Shown piece by piece: positions 59,401 to 60,203 of a DNA stretch of 64,000 bases. A program made the translations under genes and the position numbers. The notes under the pieces were generated by a model that saw only the letters and a program-made list of their open reading frames with translations, was not told where the DNA came from and ran no database searches. This DNA comes from Siphonodentalium dalli (taxonomy: Eukaryota > Mollusca > Scaphopoda > Gadilida > Siphonodentaliidae): positions 44,986,194 to 45,050,193 of the forward strand of contig CP136069.1 of the NCBI GenBank assembly GCA_032622095.1. Reading direction: 5' to 3'. The stretch's first letter is position 1; every line of letters begins with the position of its first letter.

Positions 59401-59619
59401 TCACCCAGAGAATGTAGCTTAAATACGGATTTCAGACACCCACATGGTGGTGATAACCTAAAAAACCTATATATATATTCTCACTCCTGGGTTCAGCTCC
59501 TAACAGTGAAAATACAGCCGAAATGCTCAGGCGACGCAGTAATGCGACGACTCGGGCCGAAGACAGCTCAGACCAGGGTACCTCGGTGATTCAGGCCAAA
59601 GAGAGCTCGCCCCGGTCAT
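20374..59619 (-). CDS. NUP188: NUP188 nucleoporin gene, 5' part (about 21 exons, 3' part outside or not found)
   Basis: Nup188 is a large alpha-helical scaffold nucleoporin of the inner ring of the nuclear pore complex. It binds Nup93 and helps set pore permeability. Twenty minus-strand exons and one candidate first exon join through GT-AG introns with matching phase at every junction, giving 1902 nt or 634 residues. Landmarks align in order with animal Nup188: 'RALWQII' near the start, 'NGLLQYKPQ', 'ERHSQALMYKIRDYYYTER', 'HGPLVLAW', then an SH3-like piece with 'LIKWKITYDGWQIVKCEI'. The family is about 1750 residues long, so this is roughly the first third. The next exon after 20374 was not found. 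Introns run from about 300 bp to over 6 kb and are filled with MITEs. Read by eye; identification confidence is high, individual borders a little less so. Confidence 0.9.
20447..20865 (-). repeat. 33-bp minisatellite spanning the exon 20 end and filling intron 20
   Basis: About 12-13 degenerate 33-bp units. On the minus strand a unit reads 'cagataacgcagggtgctg' then 'gtaagttcataaaa'. The first unit is the coding end of exon 20 plus its real donor. Nine GTAAG or GTATG donor-like sites survive (plus-strand positions near 20829, 20796, 20763, 20730, 20665, 20632, 20567, 20534, 20501), mostly 33 bp apart. Because 33 is a multiple of three, the first four downstream units stay open in the exon frame (repeating about ITQGAGKFIKQ) until a stop near 20688. 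Confidence 0.92.
20834..20971 (-). CDS. NUP188: NUP188 exon 20 (end of SH3-like domain)
   Basis: 138 nt, acceptor gattttaacag, strong donor G|gtaagt. It reads GYFAQKLGQDFQQC, PLIKWKITYDGWQIVKCEIV and DLLQQITQGA. 'IKWKITYDGWQIVKCEI' matches 'VRWEYSYSSWTLFTCEI' of Nup188. The last 16 exonic bases and the donor are the first unit of the 33-bp minisatellite that fills the next intron. Confidence 0.9.
21230..21492. mobile_element. TTAA hairpin MITE family 2, copy 2
   Basis: TTAA + 'cccttccataactggcgctt' to 'catgaaaggg' + TTAA. Two hairpins with 'ctcttatatatgcgag' stems joined by 'aatatttaccttgaccttgt'. In intron 19 of NUP188. Confidence 0.85.
22150..22348. mobile_element. TTAA MITE family 3, complete copy
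   Basis: TTAA + 'cccttactatacagaatgac' to 'attgtatagaaaggg' + TTAA. The middle has 'acttcaacaaacgaccca' and an inverse 'tcatttgtagaacttatt'. The best-bounded copy of this family; it ends 48 bp from exon 19. Confidence 0.75.
22396..22446 (-). CDS. NUP188: NUP188 exon 19 (SH3-like loop, 51 nt)
   Basis: 51 nt, acceptor attttctag, donor gtgaga, same split-codon pattern as exon 18. It reads EFIMSKGTYGELVKHG between Gly codons. 'KGTYGELV' matches the 'QGTVGQVM' element of the family SH3-like domain better than exon 18 does. Constitutive in tandem with exon 18, or mutually exclusive with it, cannot be decided from DNA alone; both choices keep the frame. Confidence 0.75.
22480..23300. other. intronic, no recognisable feature
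   Basis: Non-repetitive-looking intron 18 sequence; short frames at 22886-23133 have no family pattern. Confidence 0.4.
23306..24217. mobile_element. inverted-repeat element interrupted by a TTAA MITE
   Basis: About 80-bp arms, 'catgaccaagtcttcttggt' to 'gaatcccatcccgttggtct', pair with the inverse at 24139-24217. The region between the arms is mostly the family 1 hairpin MITE (23652-24037). Confidence 0.7.
23652..24037. mobile_element. TTAA hairpin MITE family 1, copy 1
   Basis: TTAA + 'ccctttacccaacaaaccgg' to 'tctgttgggtaaaggg' + TTAA. Inverted ends of 14-16 bp starting CCC and TTAA target duplication fit piggyBac-type elements. Two ~68-bp near-perfect hairpins ('ccaatgcattctcttatata' stems; loops 'tcgaccataggtcgc' and inverse) sit in the middle, and one arm carries an extra ~130 bp with 'ggccggttttggcc'-type ends. 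Long arm on the left in this copy. Confidence 0.9.
24490..24540 (-). CDS. NUP188: NUP188 exon 18 (SH3-like loop, 51 nt)
   Basis: 51 nt, acceptor catcagtag, strong donor gtaagt, two bases at the start and one at the end of split codons. It reads NFVIGSPNSKGCQIMI between two split Gly codons. It fits the 'NLRIPQGTVGQVML' strand-loop-strand of the SH3-like domain. Exon 19 has the same length and phase and fits the same place, so exons 18 and 19 may be alternatives. Confidence 0.65.
24785..24914 (-). CDS. NUP188: NUP188 exon 17
   Basis: 130 nt, acceptor tttctacag, donor gttagt, ends one base into a codon (G). It reads VENMFQRIPVYTEFLDRNCA, ADLAATHDPIVWRLARDKVV and YSS. 'VWRLARDKVVYSSG' aligns with 'LWRRQTPKLLYPLG', the lead-in to the SH3-like insert. 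About residues 491-533. Confidence 0.9.
24960..25200. repeat. dispersed cassette fragment
   Basis: 'attccaacaaaaaaataggt' and 'ttatcatcggaaatgaaaat' relate it to the 26230 and 37800 cassettes ('gtgaaaattggc', 'gttatcatccggaaacc'). Confidence 0.45.
25410..25628. mobile_element. palindromic MITE family D copy
   Basis: 'ccttgaaatagtgtgtctgt' to 'acacactatttcaagg'. Same arms as 7071-7320 with one small internal deletion in the right half. Confidence 0.85.
25656..25920. mobile_element. TTAA hairpin MITE family 2, copy 3
   Basis: TTAA + 'aacccttttatgaaggg' to 'ccagtcatggaagtg' + TTAA, with the two usual hairpins. It follows the family D element within 30 bp. Confidence 0.8.
26230..26460. repeat. 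dispersed cassette
   Basis: 'ctggtgaaaattggcaggtg', 'cgaacttaacctgtattttg' and 'caagttatcatccagaaacc' match the units inside 37800-39700. It ends shortly before exon 16. Confidence 0.6.
26515..26637 (-). CDS. NUP188: NUP188 exon 16
   Basis: 123 nt, phase 0 on both sides, acceptor cttttcag, donor gtatga. It reads GFEEGLGTLIRSSLEFFPLD, then YETFMNFTISMAHSCRESAE and E. 'GLGTLIRSSLEFFP' matches 'GLGIILDSVCGMFP' in the family. About residues 450-490. Confidence 0.85.
27312..27625. repeat. two-copy ~155-bp tandem repeat
   Basis: 'acagggtactttgagatttc' occurs at 27312 and 27467, each followed by 'gtaacaaatgtaa' and 'caggaaatatgttttctaat'. Similar at most positions. Confidence 0.85.
27837..28042. 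mobile_element. foldback MITE, near-perfect 206-bp palindrome, TA ends
   Basis: TA + 'cagtaatgccctaagtaatc' to 'gattacttagagcattactg' + TA. The arms ('aggatttagtcggaaaaatg', 'gccattcatcggaaagct') pair almost completely around 'ctcgggca'. Full version of 6276-6412; mariner-type by ends. Confidence 0.88.
28470..29311. mobile_element. hAT-like MITE split by a TTAA MITE
   Basis: Left end 'ggttcacactgccactttcc', right end 'gttgatcagcgtgaacc', with 'tttggcaaaa' subterminal motifs like 10941-11484. The insertion at 28882-29242 splits it. Target duplication not clear. It begins 15 bp beyond the exon 15 donor. Confidence 0.6.
28882..29242. mobile_element. TTAA hairpin MITE family 1, copy 2
   Basis: TTAA + 'ccctttacccaacagaacgg' to 'ggtttgttgggtaaaggg' + TTAA; long arm on the right, with an internal deletion in that arm (near 'gatattttatgg'). 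Inserted in the 28470-29311 element. Confidence 0.9.
29327..29392 (-). CDS. NUP188: NUP188 exon 15
   Basis: 66 nt, phase 0 on both sides, acceptor gatttcag. It reads MLFEIAAKVMNQESLAQDVW then EK, aligning with 'IIDTACEVLADPSLPELFW'. Two GT sites lie close together at the 3' end; the AAA|gtcagt donor is chosen because exon 16 starts on a codon border. A hAT-like repeat begins only 15 bp past the donor. Confidence 0.85.
29711..29923. mobile_element. TTAA hairpin MITE family 2, copy 4 (shortened)
   Basis: TTAA + 'ctcttttatgacagaagtta' to 'ctggtcatggaaggg' + TTAA. The second hairpin is partly deleted. Confidence 0.75.
30007..30096 (-). CDS. NUP188: NUP188 exon 14
   Basis: 90 nt, phase 0 on both sides, acceptor tgttacag, donor gttagt. 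It reads VISTTSQYVVYILLHSVLLV then FEEETLGNTE; 'TTS...VY.LL...L.....TLGN' matches the family. About residues 398-427. A 70-bp host segment upstream in the same intron has been duplicated together with part of a hairpin MITE (see 30195-30611). Confidence 0.9.
30195..30611. repeat. tandem duplication of host flank plus part of a MITE
   Basis: The ~70-bp host segment 'atgaaaccaagcacatatcc' to 'ggatacttattaaccc' occurs at 30195-30270 and again at about 30537-30613, one base shorter. The unit (flank + most of the MITE) is about 343 bp, and a full MITE follows the second flank. This records a recent tandem duplication within NUP188 intron 13. Confidence 0.9.
30264..30537. mobile_element. TTAA hairpin MITE family 1, copy 3 (3' truncated)
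   Basis: Complete left end and both hairpins, but the right arm stops at 'taactatcacaat' and runs into a second copy of the host sequence that precedes the element. It lacks its right TTAA. Confidence 0.88.
30607..31024. mobile_element. TTAA hairpin MITE family 1, copy 4
   Basis: TTAA + 'ccctttacccaacaaaccgg' to 'gttctgttgggtaaaggg' + TTAA, long arm on the left, longest spacer between the two hairpins ('tttcttacatttttaaacaa'). Confidence 0.92.
31591..32324. mobile_element. composite element with 'agggag…ctggtccctg' ends, hosting a TTAA MITE
   Basis: 'ccagggagtggcctggagaa' and 'cttctccctaaaatgtgcca' at the left, 'gggagaagtgaattctccca' and 'actggtccctg' at the right, matching the subterminal parts of 6925-8537. 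Family 1 MITE 31711-32086 is inside. Confidence 0.55.
31711..32086. mobile_element. TTAA hairpin MITE family 1, copy 5
   Basis: TTAA + 'ccctttacccaacagaatat' to 'ggtatgttgggtaaaggg' + TTAA; long arm on the right; shorter spacer between hairpins. Confidence 0.92.
32366..32666 (-). CDS. NUP188: NUP188 exon 13 (with an apparent 5' extension)
   Basis: Largest exon, 301 nt, donor gtaagt. The family core starts at ELALYKDKTEFIQLSKLFEE and contains HGPLVLAWTVIRSLYL. Two acceptors are possible. The near one (gtttttcag, exon end 32610) would break the frame with exon 12. The far one (gttcttttttccag, exon end 32666) restores it and adds about 18 residues rich in Cys, Ser and Phe (KVEHLCSCKSCHFFSSFS), which vertebrate Nup188 lacks. 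I prefer the far site because phase fits and the frame stays open throughout. The extra loop remains unverified. Confidence 0.85.
33096..33167 (-). CDS. NUP188: NUP188 exon 12
   Basis: 72 nt, acceptor gattccag, strong donor gtaagt. After completing a Ser codon it reads YLEVLVLLQILDMENFIKAS then QEE, aligning with 'ALILVEGMDIESLHKCAL'. It ends two bases into a Lys or Asn codon (AA). This phase determines the acceptor used by exon 13. Confidence 0.85.
33900..33976 (-). CDS. NUP188: NUP188 exon 11
   Basis: 77 nt, starts in phase 0 after acceptor ctttcag and ends two bases into a codon before donor gttagt. It reads RHGFGRRQTYRRLLDASAEK then YLQRI. 'GFGRRQTYRRLLD' matches the 'GFGSRQTNRHLVD' motif of Nup188. 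About residues 248-272. Confidence 0.9.
34533..34774. mobile_element. TTAA MITE family 3 copy
   Basis: 'aaccctttatc' at the left, 'cagttcaacaaacgacatat', 'tgtttgttgaacttattatc', 'gaataatagaccataccaat' and 'gggagaatccatttaataaa' at the right. Ends partly eroded. Confidence 0.55.
34828..34970. mobile_element. TTAA hairpin MITE family 2, copy 5 (5' truncated)
   Basis: Keeps 'gtctcgcatatataagtgaa', the 'ggtcaaggtaaatattgtta' spacer, one damaged hairpin and the right end 'gtcatggaaggg' + TTAA. Confidence 0.75.
35083..35169 (-). CDS. NUP188: NUP188 exon 10
   Basis: 87 nt, phase 0 on both sides, acceptor gtttttcag, donor gtatta. It reads CAILEILLLYFRDFEIGQKE then FINLFQKFK, aligning with 'SMLLEIIFLYYAYFEMAPSDL' and 'MFK' of the family. 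About residues 219-247. It sits between a truncated TTAA hairpin (ending 34970) and a full one (35254-35653). Confidence 0.9.
35254..35653. mobile_element. TTAA hairpin MITE family 1, copy 6
   Basis: TTAA + 'ccctttacccaacagaaagg' to 'ggtttgttgggtaaaggg' + TTAA, long arm on the right. 85 bp from exon 10. Confidence 0.92.
35687..36251. mobile_element. 565-bp inverted-repeat element with CTT/GAA runs
   Basis: Ends 'tatacctcattaatttagtg' and inverse 'aaattaatgaggtata'. Arms share 'gacatgttctgttacagttg' and 'ttcctcgaactactcagata', and contain complementary runs (cttcttcttcttctt at 35823; gaagaagaagaagaa at 35990). The middle also repeats 'tccaaggacaataaacaatt' in both orientations, so it can form several alternative folds. 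Confidence 0.85.
36930..37021. mobile_element. TTAA MITE family 3, 3' fragment
   Basis: 'gaataaactattcaaatgta' and 'gggagagagaatccaccca' to 'aaaggttaa'. It ends 45 bp from exon 9. Confidence 0.5.
37066..37113 (-). CDS. NUP188: NUP188 exon 9
   Basis: 48-nt exon, phase 0 on both sides, acceptor aatttcag, donor gttagt. It reads NERQELVWAYQNLKEQ, matching 'TERQVSRWFVQCLREQ' of Nup188 position by position. It is too short to be seen as an ORF but unmistakable in context. About residues 203-218. Confidence 0.85.
37614..39749. repeat. cassette with 'tgtcccccga' inverted ends and repeated internal units
   Basis: Ends as in 7361-8040. Internal units repeat 'gggcataactctg', 'cgaacttgacctgt' and 'agttatcatccggaaacc' about six times, with a final 'cacacgcacggacggacacc'. 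A second element (38366-39218) interrupts it. Confidence 0.75.
38366..39218. mobile_element. element with 'ccagggttgg' ends and 'gatttaaatc' repeats
   Basis: Left 'ccagggttggtgattttttt', right 'gatttaaatcagccaaccctgg'. Multiple 'gatttaaatc' motifs at both ends are typical subterminal repeats. The flanks (cataagtt / ccataact) form only an approximate duplication. 853 bp, AT-rich, no coding. Confidence 0.7.
39750..40460. other. interior of the 37522-41961 element, no coding seen
   Basis: Includes a 'gtctctaatttctaaaatca' stretch and a more GC-rich part around 40080-40250 that may be a remnant of the element's own promoter. No frame of note. Confidence 0.4.
40470..41834. mobile_element. 1.37-kb hAT MITE, perfect TSD TACAGCTG
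   Basis: Ends 'cagtgttcgcgctg' and 'cagcgcgaacactg', flanked by TACAGCTG (40462-40469 and 41835-41842). Subterminal 'ttagccaaatga' repeats at both ends. An inner 'ttggcaagtggcagcgcgaa' at 41503 looks like the end of a sister family nested in it. Shares most of its body, inverted, with 60747-61725. Confidence 0.93.
42285..42353 (-). CDS. NUP188: NUP188 exon 8
   Basis: 69 nt, phase 0 on both sides, acceptor ttttctag, donor gttagt. It reads IMEQFENLTLSEVPAVMKNG then PFM, matching the helix and loop of 'YRQQFEELYKTEAPTWE' in the family. About residues 180-202. The next intron (42284 to 37114) carries the deepest transposon nest of the window. Confidence 0.85.
42663..42915. mobile_element. TTAA hairpin MITE family 2, copy 6
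   Basis: TTAA + 'cccttccatgaaattttgcg' to 'cccgtcatgaaaggg' + TTAA, two hairpins, with a small 'aata' insertion in one stem. Confidence 0.88.
43425..43850. mobile_element. possible MITE with 'gggggtgt' ends
   Basis: 'ggggggggtgtcaaaaaaaa' at the left, 'ttttttttccaacacccccc' at the right in inverse orientation, plus 'tttgacatag' sub-ends. About 425 bp. No target duplication determined. Confidence 0.45.
44039..44101 (-). CDS. NUP188: NUP188 exon 7
   Basis: 63 nt, phase 0 on both sides, acceptor tattttcag, donor gtatt. It reads AEYSNLVLSYAESDDNKLYT then K. 'AEYSNLVLSYAE' aligns with 'VEYADCVDKLEK' in vertebrate Nup188. About residues 159-179. Confidence 0.8.
44235..44760. repeat. 'ccaagatgg' tandem cassette, truncated copy
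   Basis: Starts 'gaaagtgtcaatgacaatgt', then three ~150-bp units with 'gagtaaaatccaag', 'gctggc' and 'ccatgttttt' plus 'gctcccatcta'. Same cassette as 46621-47295. Confidence 0.8.
45131..45252. mobile_element. TTAA MITE family 3, short copy
   Basis: TTAA + 'cccttacatgactggtcgtc' to 'aatccattcagtaaacaaag' + 'cattaa'. It shares its right TTAA with the following family 1 MITE, so one element inserted at the edge of the other. Confidence 0.6.
45249..45631. mobile_element. TTAA hairpin MITE family 1, copy 7
   Basis: TTAA + 'ccctttacccaacaaaacgg' to 'gttctgttgggtaaaggg' + TTAA, long arm on the left. 26 bp past the exon 6 donor. Confidence 0.93.
45657..45794 (-). CDS. NUP188: NUP188 exon 6
   Basis: 138 nt, phase 0 at both ends, acceptor gcatccag, donor gtcagt. 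Its 46 residues include ERHSQALMYKIRDYYYTERL, which is near-identical in pattern to the Nup188 motif 'ERQSQALILKIADYYYEER'. This is the clearest single identifier of the gene. A hairpin MITE ends at 45631, 26 bp past the donor, and a 69-bp minisatellite starts about 80 bp before the acceptor. Confidence 0.95.
45873..46125. repeat. 69-bp minisatellite, ~3.7 units
   Basis: 'cagtgggtaaatgtgcaaaa' recurs about every 69-70 bp, each followed by 'agtctg' and 'accactaa'. Because 69 is a multiple of three, long open frames run through it, but they are by-products of the repeat. Confidence 0.9.
46315..47425. mobile_element. palindromic family D element carrying a tandem cassette
   Basis: Left arm at 46315-46560 ('gaatgaggtcacagaggatg', 'cctcattatgcatggcctca'), right arm at 47310-47425 ('gatgaggcctaatcagaatg', 'caccctctgtgaaaatgtcc'). 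The arms are more diverged than in 7071-7320, and a 46621-47295 cassette sits between them. Confidence 0.6.
46621..47295. repeat. 'ccaagatgg' tandem cassette, full copy
   Basis: Lead 'gaaagtgtcaatgacactgt', three ~160-bp units each with 'aaatccaagatgg', 'ggccacgtttt' or 'ggccatgttttt', 'cgttcccatctacatgtcaa' and 'acgacctgtag', then a 'cacacgcacacaaacacaca' tail and an inverted 'agctcaaactttacaaag' / 'taaagttgagct' end. Confidence 0.85.
47445..47827. mobile_element. TTAA hairpin MITE family 1, copy 8
   Basis: 'ataa' (mutated TTAA) + 'ccctttacccaacagaacag' to 'cgttttgttgggtaaaggg' + TTAA. Long arm on the right, 15 bp from the exon 5 donor. Confidence 0.9.
47843..47923 (-). CDS. NUP188: NUP188 exon 5
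   Basis: 81 nt, both borders phase 0, acceptor ggcttcag, donor gtatgt. It reads ELDESKSYETYCSYFKDDYK then GQQQTVE. The 'YCSYFKDDYKG' segment aligns with the 'LLQCYLQEDYRG' segment of vertebrate Nup188. A TTAA hairpin MITE (47445-47827) ends only 15 bp beyond its donor side. Confidence 0.9.
48027..48284. mobile_element. TTAA hairpin MITE family 2, copy 7
   Basis: 'ataa' + 'ccctttcatgacggaagctg' to 'cccgtcatgaaaggg' + TTAA; the second hairpin is damaged. Confidence 0.8.
48626..48731. repeat. 53-bp direct tandem duplication
   Basis: Two copies of 'tcagagagctaaccaacttc' to 'ttttacataaacatacat', starting at 48626 and 48679, with two or three mismatches. A recent duplication. Confidence 0.92.
48740..49770. 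other. intronic DNA, no recognisable feature
   Basis: Intron 4 sequence. A frame at 49481-49883 on the minus strand overlaps exon 4 but extends it only in shadow frames. Confidence 0.45.
49776..49860 (-). CDS. NUP188: NUP188 exon 4
   Basis: 85 nt, acceptor gttttcag, donor gtaaat. It completes an Arg codon from exon 3 and reads NPSGQVLKEEKKLEGVQLEF then NQKLALFL. The second half matches the 'LKELGLRISKFL' helix of Nup188. Phase 0 at the end. About residues 58-85. The flanking introns are 6.3 kb on the exon 3 side and 1.9 kb on the exon 5 side. Confidence 0.85.
50170..50475. repeat. retroposon-like 3' end fragment
   Basis: Motifs 'ctagccgatgtgcccaactt', 'cataccaaatttgagttgga', 'tcggtccagcagtttttgag' and a 'cacacacatacatacataca' tail resemble the 3' ends of LINE- or SINE-type retroposons found in many invertebrates. 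Class not certain. Confidence 0.45.
51640..52690. repeat. tandem cassette with 'aaatctgaa' units
   Basis: Five to six diverged ~150-bp units: 'ttatgtccctggtcccaccc', 'tttgaacaaatgtgaatccc', 'aaggaccctccataccaaaa', 'aataggcctgatggtttctg'. Ends with 'gatggacggaaggaaacatc'. Same family as 53590-54130. Confidence 0.7.
52745..53170. mobile_element. palindromic family D element, diverged copy
   Basis: 'cttttgcagaatgaggtcac', 'aaattcaccctctgtggacc', 'gatgaggcctaagcagaatg' and 'tcattctgcaaatgtcagac' in the order and orientation of the family. Confidence 0.7.
53360..53425. repeat. G-rich low-complexity tract
   Basis: Run of twelve G at about 53370-53381, then 'tggtagtgggggcaggggtg' and 'gaggggtgaggagggaaagg'. 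Could form G-quadruplexes on the plus strand. Confidence 0.8.
53590..54130. repeat. tandem cassette with 'aaatctgaacc' units and GACG tail
   Basis: Three units ('catttgaacaaatctgaccc', 'aaataggcctgatggttctt') then 'gacggacggacggacagacg' and the end 'agctccaccggagacttcgt' + 'ctcaggtgagct'. This tail type is common in bivalve genomes. Confidence 0.75.
54420..54823. repeat. tandem ~160-bp cassette, left part
   Basis: Same cassette as 10410-10932: 'agatgaataactctagaacg', 'gaacactccactgattgtcc', 'catttcattgagatacgaca'-like repeats. Interrupted by a hAT MITE and resumed at 55735. Confidence 0.75.
54824..55734. mobile_element. hAT-type element with 'agtcgattaatcg' ends
   Basis: Ends 'tagggttgccacgactatga' and inverse 'aatcgtggcaagcctg', flanked by GCTCAGAC / GCTCAGAG (54816-54823, 55735-55742; 7 of 8). 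Subterminal 'tcgactaatcg' motifs at both ends. 911 bp. A frame at 55246-55467 has no family pattern. Confidence 0.78.
55735..55960. repeat. tandem cassette, right part after insertion
   Basis: 'gatgaataactctaaaacag', 'tcctcatagtagtgaacatc', 'gacaaacactggttgaaata' and 'aacggacggaggactcggac'. Confidence 0.7.
56210..56283 (-). CDS. NUP188: NUP188 exon 3
   Basis: 74 nt between an acceptor ctattattcag and donor gtaaaa. It reads ELVAEELSENKERIFNGL followed by LQYKPQ, the helix that precedes 'YYKPP' in vertebrate Nup188. It ends two bases into a codon (AG), completed by the first base of exon 4. The donor GAG|GTAAAA is good. About residues 33-57. Confidence 0.85.
56462..56605. mobile_element. palindromic family D, half copy
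   Basis: 'gtgtgcatgtcatttgcaga' and 'ggtgaatttagtgacgctat' fold with 'accaaattcaccctatgggg', then 'cattctgcatggcctcatat'. Confidence 0.75.
57030..57280. mobile_element. TTAA hairpin MITE family 2, copy 8
   Basis: TTAA + 'ccctttcatgacgggagctg' to 'ccagacatggaaggg' + TTAA. Both hairpin stems carry deletions. Confidence 0.82.
57345..57775. mobile_element. palindromic family D copy
   Basis: Left hairpin 57365-57463 with 'aatgaggtccccagagggtg' and 'caccctctggggacctcatt'; right hairpin 57683-57765. A spacer of about 220 bp lies between. Confidence 0.78.
57917..58304. mobile_element. TTAA hairpin MITE family 1, copy 9
   Basis: TTAA + 'ccctttacccaacagaacgg' to 'ggtttgttgggtaaaggg' + TTAA. Long arm on the right. 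Confidence 0.93.
58397..58663. mobile_element. TTAA hairpin MITE family 2, copy 9, with duplicated left end
   Basis: Two left ends follow one another (TTAA + 'ccctttcatgatgggagctg' at 58397, TTAA + 'ccctttcatgacgagagctg' at 58434). The right end is 'ctagtcatagaatgg' + TTAA. Either one copy inserted at the TTAA of an older one, or the end was duplicated. Confidence 0.78.
58748..58805 (-). CDS. NUP188: NUP188 exon 2
   Basis: Acceptor tgttgacag and donor gtattt flank 58 nt. The exon starts with the last base of a codon, then reads TSNRALWQIISGAGECVPK (about residues 14-32). The 'ALWQIISG' part matches the conserved N-terminal helix of Nup188. It ends on a codon border. A short hairpin MITE lies just downstream at 58397-58663. 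Confidence 0.8.
59582..59619 (-). CDS. NUP188: NUP188 candidate exon 1 (start codon)
   Basis: Candidate first coding exon: ATG at 59619-59617, reading MTGASSLWPESPR, then a GT donor (gtaccc). It ends two bases into a codon, which is exactly the phase that exon 2 needs, and its length before the conserved 'ALW' motif is close to that of other Nup188 N termini. The donor is weak and no 5'UTR or promoter signal supports it, so the true first exon could lie elsewhere upstream. Low confidence. Confidence 0.3.
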
Positions 59620-59954
59620 GTTTCCGGGCCATGTGTCTCAGGTGTAAAAACATAATTAATTTCAGCCGTCAATTAGAGTGATTGACATAACAATAGTAAT
59701 TAGGGTGCTAATTTAATTTGGAGGAATATTTTTGTGCATGATTAAAGGAACTTAATAAGATTAAGACAGCGTTTAATGGCAAAATGTTGTATAAACATGA
59801 TTAACAGTCATCTAATTATAGGGTTTTTATGACAAAATATTGTATAAACACAATTAATTGTCCTGTGACAGTGTTGTTATGGGAAAATATTGTACCGGTA
59901 TAAACACAATTAGTTGTCCTCCTAGTGTTGATAGTTCTAACTAATTGCGTGATT

Positions 59955-59985
59955 AGTATATATATATATATATAGATATATCCTT
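59955..59985. repeat. (TA)n microsatellite
   Basis: 'agtatatatatatatatata' followed by 'gatatat'. Confidence 0.9.
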
Positions 59986-60203
59986 TATTATCTTCCGTTA
60001 ATAATAGAGATTATGAACAAACATTATCCGTTAATTGTCATCGTTTATCTTGGTCTTATGTTTTAATGTTTATCTTTTTTCTGTAATAAAGTTTCAATGA
60101 TCAATAGAACAGGATGTCATCATATTAAGACCCTTTAATCATGCACAACAGTTAACCCTAAATTAAATTAACATCTTAATTACGGTCACTATGAATACCG
60201 GAC